Assembly (NCBI RefSeq): GCF_942548115.1
Contig: NZ_OW824151.1
Span: 2,976,001 to 3,040,000, forward strand
Length of the DNA: 64,000 nt
Reading direction: 5' to 3'
DNA from: Aeromicrobium sp. Leaf245
GTDB taxonomy: Bacteria > Actinomycetota > Actinomycetes > Propionibacteriales > Nocardioidaceae
This document shows positions 18,629 to 27,485 of the stretch, piece by piece. Numbering within the stretch: the first letter of the stretch is position 1; the number at the start of each line of letters is the position of its first letter. The position numbers and the translations under genes were made by a program. The notes beneath the pieces are model-generated. The model ran no database searches and was not told the origin of the DNA. It saw nothing but the letters and a program-made list of their open reading frames with translations.

Positions 18629-18655
18629 GACGACGCAGCCCGCGCAGGTGTGAGG
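18629..18655 (-). promoter_or_regulatory. Possible ECF41-type promoter of the sigma operon
   Basis: On the minus strand CCTCACA (18655-18649) is followed after 16 bases by CGTC (18632-18629). My recollection of the ECF41 consensus is TGTCACA, 16-17 bases, CGTC, which makes this five of seven plus four of four with correct spacing. It lies just ahead of the first gene of the ECF41 operon, where autoregulation is expected. Confidence 0.35.
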
Positions 18656-18680
18656 TCCGGGGCCGACGTCGGCGCGTCAC

Positions 18681-18699
18681 ATAGGTGTGCCTAACCTTT
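18681..18699. promoter_or_regulatory. IdeR/DtxR-type iron box
   Basis: ATAGGTGTGCCTAACCTTT matches the DtxR/IdeR consensus TTAGGTTAGGCTAACCTAA at 13 of 19 positions, including AGGT on the left and CTAACCT on the right. It lies six bases before the GTG of an iron-siderophore ABC operon, where an iron-loaded repressor would block transcription. It covers an upstream in-frame GTG at 18687, which is why I start the gene at 18705. Confidence 0.7.
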
Positions 18700-18704
18700 G
18701 TCGC

Positions 18705-19538
18705 GTGTCCCGCGCCTCGACCCTCCAGCTCCGCGGCACCGGCATCGTGGCCGGCTACCGCCGCGCGACGGTCGTCCACGACGTCGACGTCGCGCTGCAC
18801 GCGGGCCGGGTCACGGCGCTGATCGGACCGAACGGCTCGGGCAAGTCGACCCTGCTGCGGTCGCTGGCCCACCTGCACGAGCCGGACTCCGGTCGGGTGG
18901 AGCTGGGCGACGGCACCCCCGTGGGTGACCTGGCCGGGCGCGACCTGGCCACGCGCCTGACCCTGCTCTCGCAGTCGCGGAGCGTGCCCGGCGGCGTGTC
19001 GGTCCGGGAGGTCGTGGAGTACGGCCGTCACCCGCACCGCGGACGCTGGGGAGGCGGCGACCCCGAGGGCGCCGTCGTCGTCGACCGCGTGATGGGGATG
19101 TGCGGCGTCACCGACCTCGCCGACCGTCCCGTCGACACGCTGTCGGGCGGGCAGCTGCAGCGCGTCTGGCTGGCCAGCTGCCTGGCCCAGGACACGGCGG
19201 TGCTGCTGCTCGACGAACCCACCACGTTCCTGGACCTGCGCTACCAGGTGGAGCTGCTCGACACGGTCCGCGACCTCGCCGACCACCACGACATCGCGAT
19301 CGGCATCGTCCTGCACGACCTCGACCAGGCCGCCGCGATCGCCGACGACGTCGTGCTGCTCGTCGACGGTCGCGTCGACGCGGCCGGCCCTCCGGCCGAC
19401 GTCCTCACCTCCGCGCGGTTGAGCGCCGCCTACGGCATCCAGGTCGACGTCCACGTCGACCCCTCCACCGGCCACGTCCGCACCCGCGCCGTGGCCCGTC
19501 ACCACACCCGTCCGACCCCCCTCAAGGAGACCCCGTGA
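18705..19538 (+). CDS. Iron-siderophore ABC transporter ATP-binding protein (FecE/FepC-like)
   Basis: A 277-residue ABC ATPase. Walker A is GPNGSGKST near residue 40, the signature LSGGQLQRVW near 145, Walker B VLLLDEP near 170, and the switch His lies in IVLHDLDQ. It powers import of ferric siderophores through the permease encoded downstream. The GTG at 18705 is preferred over one at 18687, which lies within the iron box. The stop overlaps the start of the binding-protein gene as GTGA. Iron repression is inferred from the operator. Confidence 0.93.
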   Translation: MSRASTLQLRGTGIVAGYRRATVVHDVDVALHAGRVTALIGPNGSGKSTLLRSLAHLHEPDSGRVELGDGTPVGDLAGRDLATRLTLLSQSRSVPGGVSVREVVEYGRHPHRGRWGGGDPEGAVVVDRVMGMCGVTDLADRPVDTLSGGQLQRVWLASCLAQDTAVLLLDEPTTFLDLRYQVELLDTVRDLADHHDIAIGIVLHDLDQAAAIADDVVLLVDGRVDAAGPPADVLTSARLSAAYGIQVDVHVDPSTGHVRTRAVARHHTRPTPLKETP

Positions 19539-20524
19539 CGTTCATCCGCCTGCCGCTCGTGGCAGCCACCGCCCTGCTCGCCACCGTGCTCGCCGCCTGC
19601 GGCACCACCGAGGACGCCTCCGACGGCTCTGCGGAGTCCAGCGGGAAGAAGATCACCCTCACCGACTCGCGCGGCAAGGAGATCACCCTCGACGGGCCCG
19701 CCACCCGCGTGGCGGCCACCGAGTGGAACGCGGCCGAGTACCTGGTGTCGCTCGGCGTCCAGCCGGTCGGCGTGTCGGACGTCAAGGGCTTCGCCACCTG
19801 GGACAGCGCCGTGGAGCTGGACGGCGACGTGACCGACCTCGGCACGCGCGGCGAGCCGAGCCTGGACACGCTGGCCTCGCTCGACCTCGACGCGCTCGTC
19901 GTCACCGACACCCTCGCCGGCGACGCCGTGGAGCAGATCGAGAAGACCATCCCGGTGATCGTCCTGCCCGGCGGCAAGGCCGGCGAGCAGATCGACCAGA
20001 TGTTCGCCAACCTCGACCTGGTGGCCAAGGCCACCGGCACCGAGGACGAGGCGAAGGACCTGAAGGCCGAGTTCGACGAGAAGCTGGCCGACACCAAGAA
20101 GGCCGTCGCCGACTCCGACGCCGCCGGCGCCACCGTGGCGTTCAGCGACGCCTACGACACCGGCGACGCCGTCTCGGTCCGGCCGTACACGGCCACCTCG
20201 CAGCTCGGCACGATCCTGGGCGAGCTCGGCTTCGAGAACGCCTGGGACGCCATCGACGGCCTCGAGCCCGACCCGGCCTACGGCCTGGCCCAGACCGACG
20301 TGGAGGGCCTGACCAAGCTGCCCGACGACACGCAGTACTGGTACATCGCCAACGACGCCGAGACCGACCCGTACGCGGACACGCTGAAGGACAACACCGT
20401 CTGGACGTCGCTGCCGTTCGTGGAGAGCGGCGACGTGGTCCGCTTCCCCGACAAGATCTGGATGTTCGGTGGCCCGAAGTCGATGATCCAGTTCCTGGAC
20501 GCCGTCGCGGACCAGGTCTCCTGA
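19535..20524 (+). CDS. Iron-siderophore ABC transporter substrate-binding lipoprotein
   Basis: A 329-residue periplasmic-binding-like lipoprotein. The signal peptide ends in the lipobox VLAAC with Cys22 as the lipid-attachment residue. The mature part has the FepB/FhuD-type fold: ATRVAATEWNAAEYLVSLGVQPVGV, a Leu-Asp-Leu-Asp-Ala-Leu-Val region, and a long linking helix. The GTG start at 19535 follows AAGGAGA and overlaps the ATPase stop. It would capture a ferric siderophore outside the membrane and hand it to the fused permease. The exact ligand cannot be told. Confidence 0.92.
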   Translation: MTFIRLPLVAATALLATVLAACGTTEDASDGSAESSGKKITLTDSRGKEITLDGPATRVAATEWNAAEYLVSLGVQPVGVSDVKGFATWDSAVELDGDVTDLGTRGEPSLDTLASLDLDALVVTDTLAGDAVEQIEKTIPVIVLPGGKAGEQIDQMFANLDLVAKATGTEDEAKDLKAEFDEKLADTKKAVADSDAAGATVAFSDAYDTGDAVSVRPYTATSQLGTILGELGFENAWDAIDGLEPDPAYGLAQTDVEGLTKLPDDTQYWYIANDAETDPYADTLKDNTVWTSLPFVESGDVVRFPDKIWMFGGPKSMIQFLDAVADQVS

Positions 20525-20575
20525 GGACTGACGACCTGGACCCCGAGGCCACGACCGCATGACCCTCACGGCCCC

Positions 20576-22672
20576 ATGACCCTGACGGCAGAGCGCCCCG
20601 GCGTCGAGGAGCACACCTCCCCGACGCCGGTCGGCGCGCCCACGTCCAGGTGGCGGGTCGCGGTCGTGGCCCTCGGGCTGCTGGTCGCCATCGCCGTGGT
20701 GGCGGCCGTGCACGTGGTGCAGGGCACCGCCGACGTCGGCGTTCCGGAGCTGTGGGGCTGGCTCACCGGGACCGGGTCGGGGCAGGCGACCGCGGTCGTC
20801 GTCGAGTCACGTCTGCCGCGCCTGGCCGCGGGCGTGGTCGTGGGCCTGTCCCTCGGCGTCGCCGGCGCCGTGATGCAGTCGGTGGCGCGCAACATGCTGG
20901 CCTCCCCCGACACGCTCGCGGTGAACTCCGGAGCGTTCCTCGCCGTCACCGTCGGCGCGACGGTCGGCGTGCCGTCGGTGATCGCGGGCGACCTCGTGCT
21001 CGCCTTCGGTGGCGGCCTCCTCGCGGCTCTCGTCGTCTTCGCGCTGGCGGGCACCGAGTACGGCACCGTCCGGCTGGTGCTCGCGGGCACCGTGATCTCG
21101 CTGGGCTTCATGGCGATCTCGACGATGCTGATCATCCTCGACCCGCAGGGCGCCATCGGCCTGCAGGCGTGGCAGGCGGGGACGCTCAGCCAGAACGGCT
21201 TCGGCACGCTGCGCCTGATGGCCCCGCTCATGGTCGTGGTGCTGGCCGTGACGCTGCTGCACGCGCGACGCCTCGACCTGCTCACCCTCGGCGACGACGA
21301 GGCCCGGTCGCTGGGCGTGCCGGTGCGCAGGACCCAGCTGACGGTGATCGTCCTGGCCGTCCTGCTCTCGGCGGTCTCCGTGACCGTAGCCGGGCCCATC
21401 GGCTTCATCGGTCTCGTCGCCCCCGCCCTCGTGCGGCTGGGCACGTCGCGGGTCAAGGGCCTGCACCGTCACCGTGCGCTCGTGCCGCTGTCGGGCCTGG
21501 CCGGCGTGGCGGTGGTGCTGCTCGCCGACGTGACGGTGCGGGCGGTCATGGGCTCCCAACGGGCGGTGCAGGTGCCCACCGGGGTGGCCACCACGATCCT
21601 CGGCGCGGTGGTGCTGGTCGGCTTCGCCATGCGGCTGCGCGCATCACGGCTGGACGAGGCGGGCAACGCGCTCGACGTGCGCGGACTGGGGGTGCGTCGC
21701 CCCGGTCTGCTGATCGGCGTGCTGGTGGTCCTGCTGGTGGTGGTCGCGGGCGCGTCGATGCTGGTGGGCGACCGGATGTTCCTGGTCGGCGACCTGCTCA
21801 ACTGGCTCGCCGGCCGCGGTGGCCCGATCACGTCGAGCGTCATGGACGCCCGGGCGCCGCGGATCGTCGCGGCCGTGATCGCCGGGGTCGCGCTGGCCGT
21901 GTCAGGTGCACTCATCCAGGGCGTGACCCGCAACCCCCTCGCGGACCCGACCCTGCTCGGCGTGTCCGGAGGCGCCTCGGTCGGGGCCGTCGTCGTGGTC
22001 ACTGCGGTGCCGGCCGCGAGCTTCTGGGCGATCTCGGGGGCGAGCGTGGCCGGGGCGCTGCTGGCCGCGACGCTCGTGTTCGGCCTCGCCGCACGCAGCG
22101 GCTTCGCCACCGACCGGCTCGTGCTGCTGGGCGTGGGCGTGGCCTACGGCGCCACGGCCACCGTGACCGTGCTGATCGTGGCCACCGACCCGTTCAACGC
22201 GGCCAAGGCACTCACCTGGCTGTCGGGGTCGACCTACGGTCGCGCCTACGAGCACCTGACGCCGCTCGTGGTCGCGTGCGTCCTCCTCCTGCCGATCGCC
22301 TTCGCGGCGTCACGTCGTCTCGACCTGCTGTCGGTCGACGAGGACACGCCGCGCGTGGTCGGGGTGGACCCCGCCCGTTCGCGTCTGCTGCTGCTCGGCA
22401 GCGGCACGCTGCTCACGGCGGCGGCGGTCTCGGTCATCGGCGTCGTCGGCTTCGTGGGGCTCGTGGCGCCCCACGCCGCACGCGCGCTGGTGGGGCGGCG
22501 TCACCGTCTCGTGATCCCGGTGGCGGCCCTGCTGGGTGCGATCGTGCTGAGCCTGTCGGACCTGCTCGGCCGCACGGTCGTGGCGCCGACACAGCTGTCG
22601 GCCAGCCTGCTGACCGCGGCCATCGGCACGCCGTACTTCCTGTACCTGCTGCACCGGTCGCGGCGCACCTAG
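20576..22672 (+). CDS. Fused double FecCD permease for iron-siderophore uptake (FhuB-like)
   Basis: A 698-residue membrane protein with two complete FecCD-type permease halves in tandem. The first half (to about residue 355) contains the cytoplasmic-loop motifs ARSLGVPV and GPIGFIGLVAPALVR; the second repeats them as TPRVVGVD and GVVGFVGLVAPHAAR. Most Gram-positive systems use two separate permease genes; a fusion like this resembles enterobacterial FhuB. It is the third gene of the iron-regulated unit, 51 bases after the binding protein. The stop is only four bases from the convergent prfB stop. Confidence 0.93.
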   Translation: MTLTAERPGVEEHTSPTPVGAPTSRWRVAVVALGLLVAIAVVAAVHVVQGTADVGVPELWGWLTGTGSGQATAVVVESRLPRLAAGVVVGLSLGVAGAVMQSVARNMLASPDTLAVNSGAFLAVTVGATVGVPSVIAGDLVLAFGGGLLAALVVFALAGTEYGTVRLVLAGTVISLGFMAISTMLIILDPQGAIGLQAWQAGTLSQNGFGTLRLMAPLMVVVLAVTLLHARRLDLLTLGDDEARSLGVPVRRTQLTVIVLAVLLSAVSVTVAGPIGFIGLVAPALVRLGTSRVKGLHRHRALVPLSGLAGVAVVLLADVTVRAVMGSQRAVQVPTGVATTILGAVVLVGFAMRLRASRLDEAGNALDVRGLGVRRPGLLIGVLVVLLVVVAGASMLVGDRMFLVGDLLNWLAGRGGPITSSVMDARAPRIVAAVIAGVALAVSGALIQGVTRNPLADPTLLGVSGGASVGAVVVVTAVPAASFWAISGASVAGALLAATLVFGLAARSGFATDRLVLLGVGVAYGATATVTVLIVATDPFNAAKALTWLSGSTYGRAYEHLTPLVVACVLLLPIAFAASRRLDLLSVDEDTPRVVGVDPARSRLLLLGSGTLLTAAAVSVIGVVGFVGLVAPHAARALVGRRHRLVIPVAALLGAIVLSLSDLLGRTVVAPTQLSASLLTAAIGTPYFLYLLHRSRRT

Positions 22673-22676
22673 GACG

Positions 22677-23789
22677 TCAGGCGTTCGCCGTCTCCTGGTT
22701 CTTGCGCCAGCGGATGCCGGCCTCGATGAAGTCGTCGATCTCGCCGTCGAGCACCGACTGGGTGTTGCCGGTCTCGTGCTCGGTGCGCAGGTCCTTGACC
22801 ATCTGGTACGGGTTGAGCACGTAGTTGCGCATCTGGTCGCCCCACGACGCCTGCACGTCGCCGCGCAGCTCGTCGAGGTGGGCACGCTCCTCGGCCTTCT
22901 TGAGCGCGAGCAGCTTGGCCTTGAGGATCACCATGGCGCTGGCCTTGTTCTGCAGCTGGCTCTTCTCGTTCTGGCAGCTGACGACCACGCCGGTGGGGAT
23001 GTGGGTGAGACGGACCGCCGAGTCGGTGGTGTTGACCGACTGGCCGCCGGGCCCGGACGAGCGGTACACGTCGACGCGGATCTCCTCGTCGGGGATGTCG
23101 ATCTCGTCGGTCTGCTCCAGCACGGGCACGACCTCGATGGCCGCGAACGACGTCTGGCGCCGGCCCTGGTTGTCGAACGGCGAGATGCGCACGAGCCGGT
23201 GGGTGCCGGACTCGACCGACAGCGTGCCGTAGGCGTAGGGCGCCTTGATCGCGAAGGTCGTGGACTTGATGCCCGCCTCCTCCGCGTAGGAGGTGTCGTA
23301 GATCTGGACGGGGTAGTCGTGCCGCTCGGCCCAGCGCACGTACATGCGCTGGAGCATGAGGGCGAAGTCGGCGGCGTCGACGCCACCGGCGCCGGAGCGG
23401 ATGGTCACCAGGGCCTCGCGCTCGTCGTACTCGCCCGACAGCAGCGTGCGGACCTCGAGCGACTCCACGAGGGCACGCAGGCGGGTCAGCTCGGTCTCGG
23501 CCTCGGCGAGGGAGTCGGCGTCGCCCTCCTCCTGGGAGAGCTCGACCAGCACCTCGAGGTCCTCGAGGCGGCTGCGCAGCTCGACGATGCGCTCCATCTG
23601 CGACTGCAGCACGGAGAGTCGACCGGTGACGCGCTGGGCGTTCGCCTGGTCGTCCCAGAGGTCGGGTGCGCCGACCTCCTCCTGCAGCTCGTCGATCTCG
23701 GTCTGCATCGCGTCGAGGTCGAGGACCTTCTCGATGGAGGTCAGGGTCGCGCTGAGCTCCTTGATCTGCTCTGCGAAGTCGGTGGCCAC
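22677..23789 (-). CDS. prfB: Peptide chain release factor 2
   Basis: A 370-residue class I release factor. The SPF stop-codon recognition tripeptide ([14 protein letters not shown]) lies near residue 202 and the peptidyl-hydrolysis motif GGQ (SGPGGQSVN) near 248. It terminates translation at UGA and UAA. The reading frame is continuous from the ATG, with no in-frame UGA near codon 25, so the programmed +1 frameshift used for autoregulation in many bacteria is absent. Length and domain order are normal. Confidence 0.97.
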   Translation of the reverse strand: MATDFAEQIKELSATLTSIEKVLDLDAMQTEIDELQEEVGAPDLWDDQANAQRVTGRLSVLQSQMERIVELRSRLEDLEVLVELSQEEGDADSLAEAETELTRLRALVESLEVRTLLSGEYDEREALVTIRSGAGGVDAADFALMLQRMYVRWAERHDYPVQIYDTSYAEEAGIKSTTFAIKAPYAYGTLSVESGTHRLVRISPFDNQGRRQTSFAAIEVVPVLEQTDEIDIPDEEIRVDVYRSSGPGGQSVNTTDSAVRLTHIPTGVVVSCQNEKSQLQNKASAMVILKAKLLALKKAEERAHLDELRGDVQASWGDQMRNYVLNPYQMVKDLRTEHETGNTQSVLDGEIDDFIEAGIRWRKNQETANA

Positions 23790-23839
23790 CTGTCGAGGCT
23801 ACCGCCAGGGCCCCGGGCGCGGCCGCTCGGCCGGGCGGT

Positions 23840-25834
23840 TCAGCGGTCGCCGAGACGGTCGAGCACCAGACGGCCCAGGGCCGCGCCCAGGTCGAGGGTC
23901 TCCTGCGCGGAGTAGTCCGCGTGCCGCTCGATCGAGGCGTCGGGACCGGCGTCACAGACCGCGTCACCCTCGTGGCACAGCGCGAGGGTGCGTGCGGCGA
24001 CGTCGTCGGGCAGGTCGGTCGTCGCGGCCCGCGCGAACGAGGACATCGGGACGACGCCACCGACCTTCGGGACGGACCGGGTGGTCCACGAGGTCGACCA
24101 GATCGTCTCCCTCGCGTCCGGGACGGTGCTGGGGTCGGCGAGGAGGCCGACGGCGGCGACGGCGTCGCGACCCGCGCCGTCGGCCTGGACCAGTCCGGCT
24201 CGCACGGCGGCAGCACCTTGGGAGGCACCCACGAGGACCACCAGGCTGTCGGGGCAGCGACGCGCGACGTCGGCGGTGAGCGCCGCGACGGCGTCGGCAC
24301 CGCCCCGCAGGCTCGCCGAGAACGTGGGCCAGTCGACCGAGTCGTCGGCCGGCGGGTACCCGGCCGCCGCGTACCGGACGGGCACCACCGTGAACGAGGT
24401 GGCCGGACGGGCCTCCTGCACCGTCGAGTAGGCACCGTGCAGCACGCCGAACGTCGGGACTCCCGTCCCGCCGAAGGCCGCGTCCTCGTAGGCGTCCGAG
24501 CCCTGCGGCGCCTCGCCCGAGCCACGTGCCCCGACCAGGACCACGTCGACGCAGGGCACCTGCGGCGCGTCCTCGGCGAGCCACGTGCTGCCCGTGCCCG
24601 GCGTGAAGCCCTGCCACGGAACCACCAGCGCGCCGTACCCCCGCACGGCGGCGCCGGTGCCGAAGGCCGCGGGCCCCGTCGGGCTCCCCCAGTCGACGTG
24701 GCGGGCGTCGGCGAACCCGTCGGAGTCGAGGCCGGCGGCGGAGGCCGCGACCGATCCACGCCACTGGGCGGACCCGCCCCGGACGACTCGCAGTGCGGTG
24801 TCGGCACCGGACACGTGCGACCGCCCGAGGTCGGCGTGCCCGCGCCGAGCGACCCGGATGCCCGGCCAGTCGCCCGCTCGGGGGGCCGTCGACGTGGACG
24901 TGAAGGTGGTGGTGCCCGAGCGACCGGCCCGCAGGGTCCCGTGGACGGTGAGGGCGTGGCCGGCGGAGCGCACCACCACGCCGTCCTCCACCGTGAGGGT
25001 GGCGCCCGCCGCGACGTCGACCGGACCGGTGAGCACGACGGTGCTTCCCGCCGCCCAGGTGACCTGGCCCGTGATCGTGCCGGAGACCGTGCGCGACGGC
25101 TCGGCCGCAGGCTGCGCCGGCGGAGTGGGAGTCGCGCTCGAGCCGGTCGCCGGAGGCGGCACCACCGTGACGGTGACAGTGGGACTGACGGCCGCGGCAC
25201 GGTATGCGTCGCGCGGCGCGACGACGCGCACGGAGGAGGTGCCGACCGGCAGCTCGAGACCGACGTCGTAGCGGCTGCCGGCGCCCACCCTGCCGTCGGC
25301 GGCCCGCCGCCAGGCGCCCGCGACCCGGCGCTCGAGACGGACCGGCGCGCCCGTCCGCGCGTTCCTCACGAGACCCCTCACCTGCACGAACGTCCACGCC
25401 GCGGACCGGTGCTCGACGGACAGGCTCACGCTGCTGCCCCGGAGCACGTCCACGCGCCGGACACCACTGGTCACCGCCTTCCGCTTGCCTGCGGCCGGCA
25501 CCCGGACGCGATAGGACCAGCGACCGGGTGACGCCGCGGCGGTGCGTGCCGTGAATCGCCCGCGCGTCCCCGTGCGCACGGTGGAGAGGCTCAGCCAGCG
25601 ACGGCCGCTCCAACGCTGCAGCACGACCTTGGTGCGACGAGGCGTGGACGTCACGGTCCCCGAGACGCTCACGCTCGCCCCGACCAGAGGAGTCGTGGGG
25701 GCGACCGTCAGCGACACGCGACGCGACGCCGCGTCGGCGGGCCCCAGGCCCGCGAGGACGAGTGCCACCACCAGGCCCGCCAGCAGCGCCGGCCGGCGCG
25801 CGGCGCGTCCGGTCGTGTGCTGGGATCGAGCCAT
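23840..25834 (-). CDS. Secreted protein with beta-helix-like middle and C-terminal cutinase-family hydrolase domain
   Basis: A 664-residue exported protein. A signal peptide (RRPALLAGLVVALVLAGLGPADA) is followed by Ig-like segments with Tyr/Trp-rich VVLQRWSGRRW repeats, a Pro-rich linker near residue 240, and a Val/Thr-rich stretch that looks like a right-handed beta helix. The C-terminal cutinase-family domain starts near residue 426: GARGSGEAP oxyanion region, then the nucleophile motif GASQG near 536, with a late Asp and His. Cutinase-fold enzymes hydrolyse esters of lipids or polyesters. The ATG at 25834 overlaps the ATG of the divergent HIT gene and has a poor ribosome site; an alternative TTG lies at 25921. 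The substrate is unknown. Confidence 0.82.
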   Translation of the reverse strand: MARSQHTTGRAARRPALLAGLVVALVLAGLGPADAASRRVSLTVAPTTPLVGASVSVSGTVTSTPRRTKVVLQRWSGRRWLSLSTVRTGTRGRFTARTAAASPGRWSYRVRVPAAGKRKAVTSGVRRVDVLRGSSVSLSVEHRSAAWTFVQVRGLVRNARTGAPVRLERRVAGAWRRAADGRVGAGSRYDVGLELPVGTSSVRVVAPRDAYRAAAVSPTVTVTVVPPPATGSSATPTPPAQPAAEPSRTVSGTITGQVTWAAGSTVVLTGPVDVAAGATLTVEDGVVVRSAGHALTVHGTLRAGRSGTTTFTSTSTAPRAGDWPGIRVARRGHADLGRSHVSGADTALRVVRGGSAQWRGSVAASAAGLDSDGFADARHVDWGSPTGPAAFGTGAAVRGYGALVVPWQGFTPGTGSTWLAEDAPQVPCVDVVLVGARGSGEAPQGSDAYEDAAFGGTGVPTFGVLHGAYSTVQEARPATSFTVVPVRYAAAGYPPADDSVDWPTFSASLRGGADAVAALTADVARRCPDSLVVLVGASQGAAAVRAGLVQADGAGRDAVAAVGLLADPSTVPDARETIWSTSWTTRSVPKVGGVVPMSSFARAATTDLPDDVAARTLALCHEGDAVCDAGPDASIERHADYSAQETLDLGAALGRLVLDRLGDR

Positions 25835-26243
25835 GGCGTGCCTGTTCTGCGACGTGGTCAGTAGGAGCGAACCTGCCGAGGTGGTGCTCGACGAGCCGGC
25901 GGTCGTGGGGTTCTTGGACAATCGTCCCGTCTTCAGGGGTCACACGCTACTCGTCCCCCGCGTCCACGTGGACACGTTGCTCGAGCTCCCGGACGAGCTG
26001 ACGGTCCCGCTGTTCTCCGCGGCCCGTCGCACTGCTGCGGCGATGACGTCGGCCCTGGGCGCCCAGGGCACGTTCGTGGCGATGAACAACGTGGTGTCGC
26101 AGAGCGTCCCCCACCTGCACGTGCACGTGGTCCCCCGCACCAAGGGCGACGGTCTGCGCGGCTTCTTCTGGCCCCGCACGAAGTACGAGGAAGGCGAGGC
26201 TGCGGCCTACGGCGAGCGGCTGCGTCAGGTTCTGGTCGCCTGA
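25833..26243 (+). CDS. HIT-family nucleotide hydrolase
   Basis: A 136-residue HIT protein. The N terminus MACLFCDVV and the GHTLLVP segment are family-typical, and the active-site triad is H94-L-H96-V-H98 followed by VVP. HIT proteins hydrolyse nucleotide conjugates such as AMP-lysine or dinucleoside polyphosphates in the cytosol. The ATG at 25833 fits the family N terminus; an in-frame GTG at 25815 is possible. Its start codon overlaps the start codon of the divergent cutinase-like gene. Confidence 0.93.
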   Translation: MACLFCDVVSRSEPAEVVLDEPAVVGFLDNRPVFRGHTLLVPRVHVDTLLELPDELTVPLFSAARRTAAAMTSALGAQGTFVAMNNVVSQSVPHLHVHVVPRTKGDGLRGFFWPRTKYEEGEAAAYGERLRQVLVA

Positions 26244-26267
26244 GCGTCACCCGGAGGGGGTTGCGCC

Positions 26268-26816
26268 ATGCTGATTCCTCGGGTTGGCATGGAGGGCATG
26301 AACACATCGGGGAACAGCACCAGACCGTCCGTCCTCCGCCGCCTCGCGGTGCTCCTGACCGGCACGATGCTCGGTCTCGGCGCCGTGGTCGGCCTGTCCA
26401 CGTCGGCCTCGGCGGTGACGCAGGCCCAGGCCGAGTCGGCGTTCAGAGCGGCCGGCATCACGTGGTCGTCGTCGGGCGGATGCACCGACCGGACCAACCC
26501 CACGTGCACGTCGTTCGACGGGCTGCGCCAGACCAGCGTGGACGGCGCCCGCACGTTGAGGTCCGCCAGCGGCTGCGCACTCAACATCACGGGCGGAACC
26601 GAGACCGGTCACGCGGGTGGCACCTACAGCCACGCGAACGGCTACAAGCTGGACTTCAGCCTCTCCAGCTGCCTGACGTCGTACGTGACGAACACGTTCA
26701 CGTACGTCGGCACCCGCAGCGACGGAGCGCGGCTCTACCGGTCGGGAGCCGGCAACGAGTACGCCCAGGAGGGCAGCCACTGGGACGTCACCTTCCACAC
26801 CTGCGGCGGCTGCTGA
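26268..26816 (+). CDS. Secreted zinc D,D-peptidase-like protein (M15 type)
   Basis: A 182-residue exported protein. The start at 26268 is supported by GGAGGGGG ten bases upstream; later Met codons at 26289 and 26298 lack a well-spaced site. The signal peptide ends near ASA at residue 49. The mature part has the M15 zinc signature in modified form: Ser121-His122-x-x-Gly-x-x-x-Asp129 and a later Glu-Gly-Ser-His171-Trp-Asp. Six Cys residues suggest disulfides. M15 enzymes trim D-Ala-D-Ala or cross-links in peptidoglycan. Function is inferred from the zinc-ligand pattern only. Confidence 0.75.
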   Translation: MLIPRVGMEGMNTSGNSTRPSVLRRLAVLLTGTMLGLGAVVGLSTSASAVTQAQAESAFRAAGITWSSSGGCTDRTNPTCTSFDGLRQTSVDGARTLRSASGCALNITGGTETGHAGGTYSHANGYKLDFSLSSCLTSYVTNTFTYVGTRSDGARLYRSGAGNEYAQEGSHWDVTFHTCGGC

Positions 26817-26848
26817 CCCGGAGCCGCCCACGACCTGCTCGAACGGAG

Positions 26849-26881
26849 ACGGCGCCCCACCCGGTGAGGGTGGGGCGCCGT
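26849..26881. terminator. Bidirectional hairpin terminator between convergent genes
   Basis: A perfect 14-bp stem (26849-26862 paired with 26868-26881, GGCGCCCCACCC type) with a five-base GGTGA loop lies between the stops of the M15-like gene and the NlpC/P60-like gene. No strong T-run follows, as is common in high-GC actinobacteria. Confidence 0.85.
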
Positions 26882-26897
26882 CGTGCTGCGGAGGGAG

Positions 26898-27485
26898 TCA
26901 GGACAGCTTCTTCTGGCGGTAGAAGTCGTACTGGTCCGAGCCGATGCCGTACGACAGCTTGCGGTAGGTGGTGCCGTAGGTGCCGCGCTGCTCGACGGCC
27001 CAGTACTGGGTCTTGGCCGAGTTGGCCCACTTCTCGAACAGGACCACGTGGCGCGAGGTGCTCGTGCCGTTGGGGTCGATGATCGTGTCGCCCTTCCTGA
27101 GGTTGTTCTTGCTGGTGAACCTCGTGCTGACGCTGGAGTCGGCCAGACCGACCGTGTTGAGGCCCGGCTTGCCGTACGCGTAGGCCATGCTCACGAAGCC
27201 GGAGCAGTCCTGGCGGTAGCCGTCCTTCCAGTTCGAGACCTGGCTGTACGGGACGGGCTTGCCGTTGTTGGCCGTCAGCCACTTCTTGGCGCGCGTGATG
27301 ACCGTGGCGCCGCTGATCGTCGCCTTGGTCTGGACGGTGTCGTCGCTGACAGCGGTGACGTTGCTGCCGCTCGTCTCGCCCTGGGTCGGCGCGAGCGAGG
27401 CGCCGGCAACCGACGTCCCGGCGAGCGGGGCGACGAGTGCGGCTCCGGCGACGGTGAGGGCGAGCTTCCTGCTGATGCGGTTCAT
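26898..27485 (-). CDS. Secreted NlpC/P60-like (amidase-fold) cell-wall hydrolase
   Basis: A 195-residue protein with an N-terminal signal peptide (KLALTVAGAALVAPLAGTSVAGA). The catalytic region is compact: YRQDCSGFVSMAY with Cys94 as nucleophile, and SRHVVLF with His146. This pattern fits the papain-like C40/CHAP amidase fold that cleaves peptidoglycan stem peptides. The ATG at 27485 starts the signal peptide directly. It converges on the M15-like gene across a strong terminator. Confidence 0.82.
   Translation of the reverse strand: MNRISRKLALTVAGAALVAPLAGTSVAGASLAPTQGETSGSNVTAVSDDTVQTKATISGATVITRAKKWLTANNGKPVPYSQVSNWKDGYRQDCSGFVSMAYAYGKPGLNTVGLADSSVSTRFTSKNNLRKGDTIIDPNGTSTSRHVVLFEKWANSAKTQYWAVEQRGTYGTTYRKLSYGIGSDQYDFYRQKKLS

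Noticed and set aside
18183..19505. Long minus-strand extension upstream of the small membrane protein
   Set aside because: The added part is antisense to the ABC ATPase gene and shows no protein-like character; the GTG at 18620 starts the real protein.
22700..23789. Programmed frameshift in prfB
   Set aside because: The release factor frame is continuous from ATG to stop, with no in-frame TGA or slippery site near codon 25.
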